Shown piece after piece: positions 53,609-63,964 of a stretch of DNA of 64,000 bases. Made by a program: the position numbers and the translations under genes. Numbering within the stretch: position 1 is the first letter of the stretch; the number at the start of each line of letters is the position of its first letter. Below the pieces are notes generated by a model that did not search any database, was not told the origin of the DNA, and was given only the letters and a program-made list of their open reading frames with translations. Origin of the DNA: Devosia equisanguinis (GTDB lineage: Bacteria; Pseudomonadota; Alphaproteobacteria; Rhizobiales; Devosiaceae). The DNA is taken from contig NZ_UZWD01000022.1 in assembly GCF_900631955.1 (NCBI RefSeq), forward strand, positions 115,982 through 179,981, written 5' to 3'.

Positions 53609-54019
53609 TCAGCCTTGTTGAGATTCGATGAGGGTCTTCAGCGTCATCAGATCGGTATTGATCCATTCGATCGCAGACGAAAACGTCGTCTCACTCATGC
53701 CCACACGCTGCAGGAAAGTGAATTCGAGCCGGGTAGTGCCATCCTCAAGTGGCGAGATACGCAGCGGCATCCACAAGAGCGGATCACCCGGCGCGAACAC
53801 GGCATGGTCGAAAATGCCATCGCCATTGGGCGGGCTGAAGCGAATATGGCGAACCCCGCCAAAGCGCACCTCGGCCGACCAGTCGCCATTGGGCAATTGC
53901 TGATAGGTATTGGGGTCGACTGCCGCCCATTCCGGATAATTGCGCGGATTGGCCAGATAGGCCTCGGCCACCGCATAGGGGGCCTCGATATCCAGGACGA
54001 ATTTTTGCGACAGGGCCAT
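53609..54019 (-). CDS. SRPBCC family protein, tandem copy 2
   Basis: A 136-residue START-like protein that parallels copy 1: both have SxxLxIxxPYAxAxAYLxNPxN near the start and FSSxxEWxxTDLxxLKxxI at the end. Its role is unknown; related small SRPBCC proteins bind lipids, polyketides or other hydrophobic ligands. A 175-bp gap separates the two copies, with the rpmJ terminator upstream. Confidence 0.78.
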   Translation of the reverse strand: MALSQKFVLDIEAPYAVAEAYLANPRNYPEWAAVDPNTYQQLPNGDWSAEVRFGGVRHIRFSPPNGDGIFDHAVFAPGDPLLWMPLRISPLEDGTTRLEFTFLQRVGMSETTFSSAIEWINTDLMTLKTLIESQQG

Positions 54020-54053
54020 GAACCATCCTTGCTGGAGCCGGGCCCAGAAAGCA

Positions 54054-54083
54054 ACAAAGCCCGCACTAGCATGCGGGCTTTGT
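54054..54083 (-). terminator. intrinsic terminator of rpmJ
   Basis: ACAAAGCCCGCA (54054-54065) pairs perfectly with TGCGGGCTTTGT (54072-54083) around a six-base loop, 30-60 bp beyond the rpmJ stop. On the minus strand TTTGTTG follows. Confidence 0.75.
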
Positions 54084-54111
54084 CGATCAGGTCAAGTCCT
54101 GGAGTCTGCGC

Positions 54112-54237
54112 TTAGCCCTGGCGGGCCTTGAAGCGCTTGTCCACCTTGTTGATGATGTAAACGCGTCCGCGACGGCGGACGAGCTTGTTCGCGCGGTGGC
54201 GAGTCATCAACGCCTTCAGCGAGTTGCGGATCTTCAT
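54112..54237 (-). CDS. rpmJ: 50S ribosomal protein L36 (bL36), cysteine-free type
   Basis: A 41-residue, strongly basic protein ([20 protein letters not shown], then [21 protein letters not shown]). It belongs to the longer, zinc-independent L36 type, lacking the CxxC/CH ligands. The ATG at 54237 is the family start; a longer open frame from 54414 is not coding. Together with the cysteine-free L31 at 1254 the ribosome here carries zinc-free versions of both proteins. Confidence 0.94.
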   Translation of the reverse strand: MKIRNSLKALMTRHRANKLVRRRGRVYIINKVDKRFKARQG

Positions 54238-54422
54238 CGTTCTAATCCTCAGGTCAAACAACAAGGGCGCCAAGGCGCCCCGAAAACTGGGCCCTTCATA
54301 GGGAATATGCCCTCGCCTGTCAACGCGCCAAACAGAGAGTTTTCCCGCTTTATCCCGCGACATCTGCGCAAGATGCGGCTGGAGCAGGCAAAGGCCCGCC
54401 CCGGCCGGAAGCACTGTGCGCC

Positions 54423-55447
54423 TCAGGCGCCCAGGACTGCCTCCTGGTCCGCCGGAATTTCAATTTCACGCCAGCGCAGGCACGCCACCAACCGCCCATT
54501 CTCGATGGTTTCGAGTGGCGGCCGCTGCTCGGCACATTGCGGTTTGGCAAAGCGGCAGCGCGTGCGGAAGGTACAGCCCGAAGGTGGATTGATCGGCGAG
54601 GGGATTTCCCCCTTGAGCGCATCGATCCGTCTTTGCCGGGCCAGCTTGGGGTCCGGTATCGGCACCGCCGTCAGCAAGGCACGGGTATAGGGGTGCTTGG
54701 GATCGTCATAGATCTCGTCCCCTGTCGCCAGCTCGACGATGCGGCCGAGATAGAGCACCAGGATACGGTCCGAAACGTGCCGCACCACCGACAGATTGTG
54801 CGAGATGAAGATCAGCGTCAGCCCGAACTCGTCCTTGAGCTCGGCAAGCAGGTTGAGGATCTGCGCTTGGATCGACACGTCCAGCGCCGATACCGGCTCA
54901 TCGCAGACGATGAGCTTGGGCTCGGTGATCAGAGCCCTTGCGATACCGATGCGCTGCGCCTGCCCGCCCGAAAACTCGTGCGGATAGCGGTTGATCATTT
55001 CTGGCAGCAGCCCCACCGATTCCATGATCCGCACCACGCGGGCCCGTCGCTCGGTCTTGCTGAGGTCAGGCTTGAGCGTGCGCAGCGGGTCCTCGATGAT
55101 CTCGCCCACCGTCATACGCGGATTGAGCGAGGCAAGCGGATCCTGGAAGATGATCTGCAGATCGGCGCGACGCTTGCGCATCTCTTCGGCCGGCAGCCGC
55201 GTCAGGTCCTGACCCAGCCACAGCACCTGCCCCTGATCGGGGGAGAGCAATTGCAGGATGCAGCGGCCGAGCGTCGACTTGCCACAGCCGCTCTCGCCCA
55301 CGATCCCCAGGGTTTCGCCCTGACGCACGTTGAAGTTGATATCCTCGAGCGCCGTCAGCGTCAGCTTGCGGGAAAACAGGCCCGTGGCGATCGAGAAGGT
55401 CTTCTTGAGATCACGGATTTCGAGAAGATTGCCTGGCGACTGATTCA

Positions 55448-55451
<4 letters not shown>
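54423..55451 (-). CDS. oppF: oligopeptide ABC transporter ATP-binding protein OppF-like
   Basis: A 342-residue ATPase with Walker [10 protein letters not shown] (near residue 53), signature [16 protein letters not shown] and Walker [15 protein letters not shown]. The C-terminal oligo_HPY motif region ([17 protein letters not shown]) and the Cys-rich end ([17 protein letters not shown]) are typical of Opp/Dpp. It pairs with OppD; their genes overlap by four bases. Confidence 0.9.
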
Positions 55452-56431
<980 letters not shown>

Positions 56432-56432
56432 G

Positions 56433-57353
56433 TCAGCGATCCTTGGGATCAAGCGCATCGCGCAGGCCGTCACCGATATAGGTGAGGCAGAACAAGAGCG
56501 TGACCAGCACCGCCGCCGGCGCCATCAACAGCCAGGGCATCACCTCGGCCACCGGCGCACCGGCGGAGATCAGCGTGCCGAGCGAGGTCTGCGGCTCCTG
56601 CACGCCAAGGCCGAGATAGGAGAGGAAGCTCTCGGCGATGATGATTTCGGGAATGGTCAGCGTTGCATAGATCACCACCGGCCCGGTGAGATTGGGCACG
56701 ATATGGCGCAGGATGATGGTGAAGGGTTTTGCCCCGCCGGCCTTGGCCGCCTCGACGAATTCCTTCTCCTTGATGCTGAGCGTCTGTCCGCGCACGATAC
56801 GCGCCATGGTCAGCCATTCGATCGCCCCGATACCGACAAACAGCAAGACCGGATTACGGCCGAACATCACCACGAGGATGATCACGAACAGGATATAGGG
56901 CAGCGCATACATGATATCGACGATACGCATCATGATGGCGTCGACCCGGCCGCCGAAATAGCCGGCAACGGCACCATAGACGACGCCGATGCTGACCGAG
57001 ACGAACGTCGCCACGAAGGCCACGATCAGGCTCATCTGCGTGCCCTGCAGCACGCGGGCGAGCATGTCGCGGCCATTCTGGTCGGTGCCCAGATAATGCC
57101 CCGCCTCGAAATTGGGCGGCTTGCGGATATTGCTCCAGTCGACCTGTGAATAGGCCCATGGCACGAAATAGGGGCCGACAAACGCGACGACCACGATCAG
57201 CACCAGGATGAAGATCGACAGCACCGCAGCCTTGTTGCGGCTGAGGCGATAGAGCGCGTCCTGCGTCAGGGACCGGCCCTTGGGCGCGTCCAGAGTGGCC
57301 AGCTTGTTGGCATAGTCGGTGAGAACGGCGTCTTTTCCGGTAAACCCAGCCAT
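56433..57353 (-). CDS. oppC: oligopeptide ABC transporter permease OppC-like
   Basis: A 306-residue permease with six helices, an N-terminal OppC_N segment (residues 20-75) and the binding-protein-dependent EAA loop EAAKAGGAKPFTIILRHIVPN (around 200-220). It pairs with OppB to form the channel. The gene follows oppB with a one-base overlap. Confidence 0.92.
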   Translation of the reverse strand: MAGFTGKDAVLTDYANKLATLDAPKGRSLTQDALYRLSRNKAAVLSIFILVLIVVVAFVGPYFVPWAYSQVDWSNIRKPPNFEAGHYLGTDQNGRDMLARVLQGTQMSLIVAFVATFVSVSIGVVYGAVAGYFGGRVDAIMMRIVDIMYALPYILFVIILVVMFGRNPVLLFVGIGAIEWLTMARIVRGQTLSIKEKEFVEAAKAGGAKPFTIILRHIVPNLTGPVVIYATLTIPEIIIAESFLSYLGLGVQEPQTSLGTLISAGAPVAEVMPWLLMAPAAVLVTLLFCLTYIGDGLRDALDPKDR

Positions 57354-58276
57354 CAGCGATACCTCACCTTGGGATCGAGCCAGGCATAGATGAGGTCCAC
57401 GATCAGATTGAGTGCGAGAATAATGAACATGTAGAGGATGGTCGTTCCCAGAACGATGCCGTAGTCGCGGTTGAGCGCTGCGGTCACGAAGTACTTGCCA
57501 ATCCCCGGCAGGCCGAAAATCTGTTCGACGGCCAGCGAGCCGGTGAGCAGATAGGACAGGCCGGGCCCGAGATAGGAGACCACGGGCAACAAAGCCGGCT
57601 TGATGGCGTGACGCGCCAGCACCAGCCGTTCACCCAAACCCTTGGAGCGCGCCGTACGCACGTAATTGGTGCCCAGCACTTCGATCATCGAACCGCGCAT
57701 CAGCCGGCTGATGCGACCCGCATGCGGCCAGGCCAGCACGGTGACGGGCAGCACCAGATGCATCCAGCTGCCATTGACCCAGCCGCCGGCCGGAAGCCAT
57801 TTGAGATAGACGCCAAACCACAGCTGCAGCAGCGCCGCCATGAGGAAGTTCGGGATCAGCACGCCAATCATCACGCCCAGCACCAGCACATAGTCGGGCC
57901 ACTTGTTCTGATAGACAGCGGCGACCATGCCCGCGAGCATGCCAATGGCCGTGGCGATGACGAAAGCGGTCAGCGCCATGGTGAGGGTGAAGGGGAAACC
58001 GATGGCGATCAGCTGGCTGACATTGAAGCCGTCGATCACCATGGAGGGACCGAGGTCGCCCTGCAGCAGGCGCCAGACATAAATGAAATACTGCGTGATC
58101 AGCGGCTGATCGAGATTGTAGTGGGCCCGCAGATTGGCCAGCACGGTGGGGGGCAGGGCCCGCTCGCCGTCGAAGGGGCCACCGGGCGCCAGACGCAGGA
58201 TGAAGAAACAGACTGTAACAGCGATCAGTGCAATCGGAATGGCCGAGAGCACGCGCCGGAAGGCATAGGCCAGCAT
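57353..58276 (-). CDS. oppB: oligopeptide ABC transporter permease OppB-like
   Basis: A 307-residue permease beginning MLAYAFRRVLSAIPIALIAV, with six helices and the EAA-type loop YVRTARSKGLGERLVLARHA (near residue 205-225). The SLAVEQIFGLPGIGKYFV segment near the end is strongly conserved in the family. It lies 105 bp downstream of oppA with a hairpin in between. Confidence 0.92.
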   Translation of the reverse strand: MLAYAFRRVLSAIPIALIAVTVCFFILRLAPGGPFDGERALPPTVLANLRAHYNLDQPLITQYFIYVWRLLQGDLGPSMVIDGFNVSQLIAIGFPFTLTMALTAFVIATAIGMLAGMVAAVYQNKWPDYVLVLGVMIGVLIPNFLMAALLQLWFGVYLKWLPAGGWVNGSWMHLVLPVTVLAWPHAGRISRLMRGSMIEVLGTNYVRTARSKGLGERLVLARHAIKPALLPVVSYLGPGLSYLLTGSLAVEQIFGLPGIGKYFVTAALNRDYGIVLGTTILYMFIILALNLIVDLIYAWLDPKVRYR

Positions 58277-58341
58277 GAATTAGGACTCCTTGCCGGAGCG
58301 CTCGCAGACAGGGGGCCTGTGCGCATCACGGACAAAAGAAC

Positions 58342-58364
58342 CGTGGGGGCTGTTGGCCCCCACG
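58342..58364 (-). other. intercistronic hairpin between oppA and oppB
   Basis: CGTGGGGGC (58342-58350) pairs with GCCCCCACG (58356-58364) over a five-base loop. It lies 20-40 bp past the oppA stop and there is only a weak U-run (TTCTTTTG). It probably attenuates readthrough or stabilises oppA mRNA. Confidence 0.6.
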
Positions 58365-58381
58365 ATCATCATTCTTTCCGC

Positions 58382-59998
58382 TTATTCCGACTTCGAGAGC
58401 CAGCGGGTGCGGAAGATGTTCTTCGGGTTTTCCTCGAAGCCCGAGATCTTCGGCGACACGACGTCCTTGGACACGTACCAGTAGATGGGGATCGCGGCGA
58501 ACTCGTCCATGGCGATCTTTTCGGCCTTGGCGAGCAGCTCGCCGCGGGCCACCAGATCGAGCTCGGTCGAAGCCTGGGTCATGAGCGCGTCGAACTCGGC
58601 GTTCGAGAAGCGGCCATAATTGTTGCCCCAGTTCATCGTGCCGGCCTGGTCGGTACCGGTCTTGAGCAGGTCCAGCGTGTTGGACGGGTCATTATAGTCC
58701 ATCAGCCAGCCAGCACGGCCGACCTGGAAGTCACCGGCGCGCAGGGCGTCGTAGTGAACGGCGGTTTCGGCGTTGAACAGCTCGACCTTCACACCGATTG
58801 GCTCCCACATGGCGGCGATCGCCACGGCGATACGCTGGTGGTTGTCGTTGGTGTTGTAGCGCAGCTGCAGGGTCAGCGGCTTGTCGGGGCCGTAACCGGC
58901 TTCCTTCATCAGGCCAATGGCCTTCTCGACGCGCTCTTCATAGGGAACGTCGGCCCATTCGGGATGATAGGCGTTCTCGACATAGTTGGCAGCGCCCGGC
59001 GGCACCCAGCCATAGGCCGGCAGTTCGCCGGTGCCCAGGATATCGGGACCGATCACGTCACGCACGATGGTGGTCGAGAGCGCTTCGCGGATTCGGACGT
59101 CGGAGAGCACCTGGCCCTCTTCCTGGTTCATCACATAGTAGTAGATGCCCAGGAACGGGGTCACGTGAGCCTGGCCCGGCAGGTTTTCCTGCATCCAGGC
59201 ATACTGGTCTGCGGGGAAGTCGGTCAGGATGTCGAATTCGCCGGCGCGGTAGCGGTTGAGCGCTGCCGCCTGGTCTTCGAGCACGTGGTAGTAGACTTCA
59301 TCGATCTGCACATTGGCAGCGTCGTAATAGTCGGCGTTCTTTTCCGAACGGACATAGGAGCCCGGCAGCCATTCCTTGATCAGGTACGGGCCGTTGCCGA
59401 CAATGTTCTCGACCTTGGTCCAGTCATCGCCCAGCTTCTCAACGAGATGCTTGGGAACCGGATAGGCGGTGTAGTGGGTCAGCGCTTCGAGGAAATAGGG
59501 GGTCGAAGCGTTGAGGGTGATTTCGAGAGTCTTGTCGTCAATGGCCTTGACGCCAAGTTCGTTGAGATCGGTGATCTCGCCGGAATTGATGGCTTCAGCG
59601 TTCTTGATCGGGAACTGCAGGTAAGCATAGTCGGCGGCGGTGGTCGGGTTGAACAGGCGCTGGAAGGCGAACACGAAGTCGCCGGCCGTCACCGGGGTGC
59701 CGTCGGACCACTGAATGCCGTCACGCAGATGGAAGGTATAGACCGTGCCATCTTCGGAGATATCCCAGCTTTCGGCCTGGCCAGGAATGGCTTCGGCGGT
59801 CGGGCTTTCGGTCAGCAGGCCTTCGATATAGTCGCCGATGACGCGGTTTTCCCAGTCGCCAGAGGCCTTATGCGGGTCGAGCGTGCCCGGATCACCACCA
59901 TTGTGCAGCTGCAGCGTCACGGCGGAAGCTGCAGTGCTCATCATCAGCGCCATTGCGCCGGCGGTAGCGACCGCCTTCAGAGCTGTCGTGAACTTCAT
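58382..59998 (-). CDS. oppA: oligopeptide ABC transporter substrate-binding protein
   Basis: A 538-residue periplasmic peptide-binding protein (SBP_bac_5). The signal peptide (KFTTALKAVATAGAMALMMSTAASA) is preceded by a good ribosome binding site (AGGAGATGGGACGAG). The mature protein opens VTLQLHNGGDPGTLDPHKASG, and the family signature near residue 60-85 is followed by the two-lobe fold. It resembles OppA/MppA. The frame runs on upstream to 60145, which is not coding. First gene of oppABCDF. Confidence 0.92.
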   Translation of the reverse strand: MKFTTALKAVATAGAMALMMSTAASAVTLQLHNGGDPGTLDPHKASGDWENRVIGDYIEGLLTESPTAEAIPGQAESWDISEDGTVYTFHLRDGIQWSDGTPVTAGDFVFAFQRLFNPTTAADYAYLQFPIKNAEAINSGEITDLNELGVKAIDDKTLEITLNASTPYFLEALTHYTAYPVPKHLVEKLGDDWTKVENIVGNGPYLIKEWLPGSYVRSEKNADYYDAANVQIDEVYYHVLEDQAAALNRYRAGEFDILTDFPADQYAWMQENLPGQAHVTPFLGIYYYVMNQEEGQVLSDVRIREALSTTIVRDVIGPDILGTGELPAYGWVPPGAANYVENAYHPEWADVPYEERVEKAIGLMKEAGYGPDKPLTLQLRYNTNDNHQRIAVAIAAMWEPIGVKVELFNAETAVHYDALRAGDFQVGRAGWLMDYNDPSNTLDLLKTGTDQAGTMNWGNNYGRFSNAEFDALMTQASTELDLVARGELLAKAEKIAMDEFAAIPIYWYVSKDVVSPKISGFEENPKNIFRTRWLSKSE

Positions 59999-60352
59999 TC
60001 TCGTCCCATCTCCTTGTGGAATTCTTCGATCTTTGTCGGCTGCGCCGTTCAGTCTGCGCAGCGTGCGAACCTCATGGCCGCCAGTTTTTACCTGTCGGTC
60101 AAGGTAATTGGACGGTATCCCGCAATTCCGTCCACTGACAAGCAAAAGATTGACCTAAACGTCATCAAACCGCCGGTTGTGAACATTCTGCGATGACCTG
60201 GCACAGGGAAACGTTATTGCGCCCGCTATTGGTGCGACGCAAAGTCGTTTCCAATCCGTCATGAATTCGCCACGAGCCCTAACGGCAATAATGCACACAC
60301 GGCGCCCGCCTGCCGGCAGCTCCGGTTGACAAACTGGTAACACCCAAAAAAC
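59999..60352. other. 354-bp intergenic region upstream of oppA
   Basis: No gene recognised. It should hold the oppA promoter and leader. A dyad GGACGG (60110-60115) / CCGTCC (60128-60133) lies about 110 bp upstream of oppA and may be an operator or leader hairpin. I see no riboswitch or convincing small gene here. Confidence 0.5.
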
Positions 60353-60514
60353 TCAGCTGCCGAGCAATCCGGCCTGTTGCCCGGCATAGATCGCCAGGGC
60401 CAGCGCAACCAGCGCGGCAAAGGGTACCCAGGCTGGCATCGGCCCGCGGGGTTTCTTCACCGGCGGCTCGGGCTTTTTCTCCGGCCGCCGGAATTTGATA
60501 ACGTTTTCGCTCAT
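60353..60514 (-). CDS. small single-helix membrane protein
   Basis: A 53-residue protein with a basic, Pro-rich N-terminus (SENVIKFRRPEKKPEPPVKK), then one membrane helix (WVPFAALVALALAIYAGQQA). Its ATG overlaps the fadI stop by four bases (ATGA), so translation is probably coupled. The start at 60514 is chosen because of that overlap. No recognisable family. Confidence 0.6.
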   Translation of the reverse strand: MSENVIKFRRPEKKPEPPVKKPRGPMPAWVPFAALVALALAIYAGQQAGLLGS

Positions 60515-61794
60515 GCCGCGCTCTCTACCAGAGCGGCGACGCCCATGCCACCGGCCGTGCACACCGAGATCAGCGCGCGCTTACCCACCTGTCCCGAAAG
60601 CAGCTTGGCTGTCAGCCCCAATATACGCGCCCCGGTGGCGGCGAAGGGATGGCCATAGGCCAGGCTCGAGCCCTTGACGTTGAGCTTGGCCGGATCGATC
60701 TCGCCCAGCACCGCGTCGCGGCCCAGCACGTCGCGGCAATAGGCCGGATCGTTCCAGGCGCGCATCGTGCACAGCACCTGCGCCGCAAAGGCCTCGTGCA
60801 GCTCGAAATAATCGATATCGGCAAAACCGAGCCCGGCACGGTCCAGCATTTCGCTGACGGCTATGGTCGGCGCCATAAGCAGGCCCTCGCCATGGGCGAA
60901 GTCATTGCCGGCGACCCGCCCCATGCTCAGATAGGCCAGGATCGGCAGGCCGCGCGCCTTGGCCCAGTCTTCGCTGGCCAGCAACACGCTCGACGCCCCA
61001 TCGGTGAGCGGCGTCGAATTGCCGGCGGTCAGCGTGCCACTGCCGGACTTATCGAAAGACGGCTTCAGCGAGGCCAGCTTTTCCAGGCTCGTATCTGTGC
61101 GCACATTATTGTCCCGCACCAGCCCGGCGCATTGCACCAATAGGTCGTCATGGAACCCCTCGTCATAGGCCGCCGCCGCATTGCGATGGCTGGCCACGGC
61201 CAGCGCATCCTGCGCCTGGCGGGAAATCCCCCACTCCTTGGCCATCAATTCGGCATGCTGGCCCATGGAAAGGCCCGTACGCGGCTCGTTGACCGATGGC
61301 GCCACCGGCGCCAGTTCGCCAAGGGAAAATCCCTTGGTGAAAGCCTTTAGCTTTTGACCCGTGGTCTTGGCGGCATTGGCCGCAAGCAGGCGGTGCTGGA
61401 ATTTCGGCCCGAAGACGATGGGGCTGTCGCTGACCGTGTCCGATCCAGCGGCAATACCGCTGTCGATCTGTCCGGAAGCAATCTTGCCGGCCAGCAGCAA
61501 CGCCGCCTGCAGGCTGGTTCCGCAGGCGATCTGCACCGTCGTCCCCGGCGTGCGCGGCGACAGCCCCGCATCAAGCAGCGCCTCTCGGGCAATATTGAAA
61601 TCGCGCGAATGGTTGATCACGGCGCCCGCGATGACCTCATCCACCTTCTCGCCCTTGAGCCCATATTTCTCGGCCAACCCACCCAGGGTCGCGCCCAGCA
61701 GGGAGAGATTGGTTTCATCGCTATAGGCCGTACCGCCCCGCGCGAATGGAATCCGGGCCGAACCGACAATGGCAACGCGCTTGAGTTCAGTCAT
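60511..61794 (-). CDS. fadI: acetyl-CoA C-acyltransferase (3-ketoacyl-CoA thiolase, FadI-like)
   Basis: A 427-residue thiolase that cleaves 3-ketoacyl-CoA in the last step of beta-oxidation. The nucleophile Cys91 is in QIACGTSLQA, the catalytic His in ELHEAFAAQV and the second Cys in SVCTAGGMGVA. The length and the MTELKRVAIVGSARIPFARG start match the FadI group. Follows fadJ on the same strand, with a palindromic repeat between them. Confidence 0.9.
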   Translation of the reverse strand: MTELKRVAIVGSARIPFARGGTAYSDETNLSLLGATLGGLAEKYGLKGEKVDEVIAGAVINHSRDFNIAREALLDAGLSPRTPGTTVQIACGTSLQAALLLAGKIASGQIDSGIAAGSDTVSDSPIVFGPKFQHRLLAANAAKTTGQKLKAFTKGFSLGELAPVAPSVNEPRTGLSMGQHAELMAKEWGISRQAQDALAVASHRNAAAAYDEGFHDDLLVQCAGLVRDNNVRTDTSLEKLASLKPSFDKSGSGTLTAGNSTPLTDGASSVLLASEDWAKARGLPILAYLSMGRVAGNDFAHGEGLLMAPTIAVSEMLDRAGLGFADIDYFELHEAFAAQVLCTMRAWNDPAYCRDVLGRDAVLGEIDPAKLNVKGSSLAYGHPFAATGARILGLTAKLLSGQVGKRALISVCTAGGMGVAALVESAA

Positions 61795-61851
61795 GTTTTT
61801 GTCCCTCAACGAGGTTGCAATTCTGGCGCGGGAGGCGCCCAACCCACTGAT

Positions 61852-61937
61852 CGTCACCCTCGGGCTTGACCCGAGGACTCTTCACTTGGGGATGGCGCAG
61901 CAAGTTCAGGCCCCTCGGGTCAAGCCCGACGGTGACG
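61852..61937. repeat. palindromic intergenic element, copy 2 (fadJ-fadI gap)
   Basis: CGTCACCCTCGGGCTTGACC at 61852-61871 is mirrored by GGTCAAGCCCGACGGTGACG ending at 61937, with a central part of about 45 bp. It shares the CGTCACC-n-GGGCTTGACC core with the element at 13911-13972, so both belong to one family with different centres. Confidence 0.75.
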
Positions 61938-61974
61938 GCCGGGGATAATGCGGACAGATGCGCAATAACGCCCA

Positions 61975-63936
61975 TCACGCCCGCCCATCCGCACGAGCCC
62001 GCATCGGACCACCGAGGAAAGGCGCAAATCCCGTCCCCATGATCACGCCGACATCGGCCATGTCAGCCGAACCGACGACGCCCTCTTCCACCACCACTTC
62101 TGTCATGTCCACCAGCGGCTTCACCAGTTCGCGGCCCAGCGCCGCAATATCGGCATTCGCCGGGGTCTCACCCTTGACCGCCTTGCCCTTCTCCCACTTG
62201 TAAAAACCTTCGCCGGTCTTGCGGCCCAATTTGCCCTCGGCGATCAGCCGCGCAAACCGGCTATCGGCGGGTATGGAGTGTCCCAGTTCGGTCGCCACCG
62301 ACTTGCCGACATCCAGGCCCACTGTATCCATGAGCTCGATCGGCCCCATCGGCATGCCGAAGGCCACGGCGGCGGCGTCGAGCAATTCCTTGCTCTCGCC
62401 CTTTTCCACCCGCTCCACGGCACCCAGCATATAGGGCATGAGCACGCGATTGACCAAAAAGCCCGGCGCCGACTTCACCACTACCGGCGACTTGCCGATG
62501 GCGAGCGCGAAGCTTGCCCCCCTGGCGATGGCCTCGTCGGAATTGAAGCGCGAGCGGATCACCTCGACCAGCGGCAATTGCGCCACCGGATTGAAGAAGT
62601 GCAGTCCGATCAGCCGCCCCGGCTCCTTCAACGCCTCGGCAATGCGTTCGAGTTCGATCGAGGACGTATTGGTTGCCATGATCGCGCCCGGCTTCATCCG
62701 GCCCTCGACGCCGGAAAAGATCGATTGCTTGACCTCGAGCTTTTCCACCACCGCCTCGATGATCACATCGGCGCGCGGCACGCCACTGCCCTGCGGGTCG
62801 GCGGTCAGCCGCAGCATGGCGGCATCGACTTCGCGCTTTTTGCGGTAGCGCTTCTGAAACAGCTTCTTGGCCCGATCCAGCGCCGGCTGGATGCGCGCCA
62901 TGTCGAGATCCTGCAGCGTCACGCTCATGCCGCGATAGGCGCACCAGGCCGCAATATCGCCGCCCATCACCCCAGCGCCGATCACATGCACACGCGCAAA
63001 CTTTGCGCCCTTGAGCCCCTGCTTCTTGAGCCCCTCGGAAAGAAAGAATACCCGGCGCAGATTGGTGGCGGTGGGCGAGCCCATTAGTGGCACGAAGGCA
63101 TCGATTTCCCCGCGCACCATCGCCTGCCAGTCATTGCCGTGCTTTTCGAACAGATCAATCAGCGCATAGGGCGCTGGATAATGCTCGCGCCGCGCCTTCT
63201 TGCCAGCCTGCTTGCGCATCTGGTTGGCCACCGCCTCGCGCACCAGCGGCAGGGCGGTGAGCTTCTTGGTCCAGCCGGCGCCACTCGACCGGCGCGATTG
63301 CAGCACCGCGTTGCGGCCTTCCCAGCGCAGCATGTCGCGATGCCGCACCAGCTTGTCCACGAGATTGAGACCACGCGCCGCGCCGGCCCGCAGCATCTTG
63401 CCGGTCAGCATGATCTGCATGGCATCGACCGGCCCTGCCTGCCGGATCGACCGACCCGTACCGCCAAAGCCGGGAAAAATCCCGAGATTGACTTCGGGAA
63501 AGCCGATGCGGGTTTTGTCGTCATTGACCGCAATTCGGTAGTGACAGGCCAGCGCCAGTTCCAGCCCGCCGCCGAGACAAAAGCCGTGAATACCGGCGAC
63601 GACAGGCACCTTCAAATTCTCGATCCGCCAGAACAGCGCATGGGTGCGCTTCAGCGCCTCGGTCAGCACCGACGGCTCGCTGATCCCGTCGAATTCGCTG
63701 ACATCGGCGCCGGCGATAAAGCCGCTATCCTTGCCGGACAGCAGCACCACGCCGACCAATTGCTTGGAATTGGCCAGATCCTCGATCCGCGCCACCAGCG
63801 TTTCGAGCTCCATGATCGCTTCCCGGCTCAGCACATTCACCGAACCCTCCGGCGAATGAATGGTGAGCCAGCCGATCTTTTCGAGATCGGTATGAAAGCT
63901 CCAATGCTTCGTCTCGGTTGCCTGTGGGGCGATCAT
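61975..63936 (-). CDS. fadJ: 3-hydroxyacyl-CoA dehydrogenase / enoyl-CoA hydratase (FadJ-like)
   Basis: A 653-residue multifunctional beta-oxidation enzyme. The N-terminal enoyl-CoA hydratase domain (1-190) has both catalytic Glu residues in GGGLELALACHYR and FPEVNLGIFPGFGGT. The dehydrogenase part has the NAD site VIGAGVMGGDIAAWCAYRG (near residue 318) and HFFNPVAQLPLVEVI with the catalytic His. Length is shorter than E. coli FadB/FadJ (about 715-730). ATG at 63936 has AGGAG six bases upstream; the GTG at 63942 is less likely. It produces the substrate for FadI. Confidence 0.9.
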   Translation of the reverse strand: MIAPQATETKHWSFHTDLEKIGWLTIHSPEGSVNVLSREAIMELETLVARIEDLANSKQLVGVVLLSGKDSGFIAGADVSEFDGISEPSVLTEALKRTHALFWRIENLKVPVVAGIHGFCLGGGLELALACHYRIAVNDDKTRIGFPEVNLGIFPGFGGTGRSIRQAGPVDAMQIMLTGKMLRAGAARGLNLVDKLVRHRDMLRWEGRNAVLQSRRSSGAGWTKKLTALPLVREAVANQMRKQAGKKARREHYPAPYALIDLFEKHGNDWQAMVRGEIDAFVPLMGSPTATNLRRVFFLSEGLKKQGLKGAKFARVHVIGAGVMGGDIAAWCAYRGMSVTLQDLDMARIQPALDRAKKLFQKRYRKKREVDAAMLRLTADPQGSGVPRADVIIEAVVEKLEVKQSIFSGVEGRMKPGAIMATNTSSIELERIAEALKEPGRLIGLHFFNPVAQLPLVEVIRSRFNSDEAIARGASFALAIGKSPVVVKSAPGFLVNRVLMPYMLGAVERVEKGESKELLDAAAVAFGMPMGPIELMDTVGLDVGKSVATELGHSIPADSRFARLIAEGKLGRKTGEGFYKWEKGKAVKGETPANADIAALGRELVKPLVDMTEVVVEEGVVGSADMADVGVIMGTGFAPFLGGPMRARADGRA

Positions 63937-63964
63937 GGTCACTCCTCAAATCCTCCAGTCGGTC

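Noticed and set aside
57608..60196. An open frame of 862 codons on the plus strand across the opp genes
   Set aside because: It is antisense to oppB and oppA, has no ribosome binding site or family features, and its composition (His/Gly/Asp/Val-rich) is that of the complement of GC-rich coding sequence.
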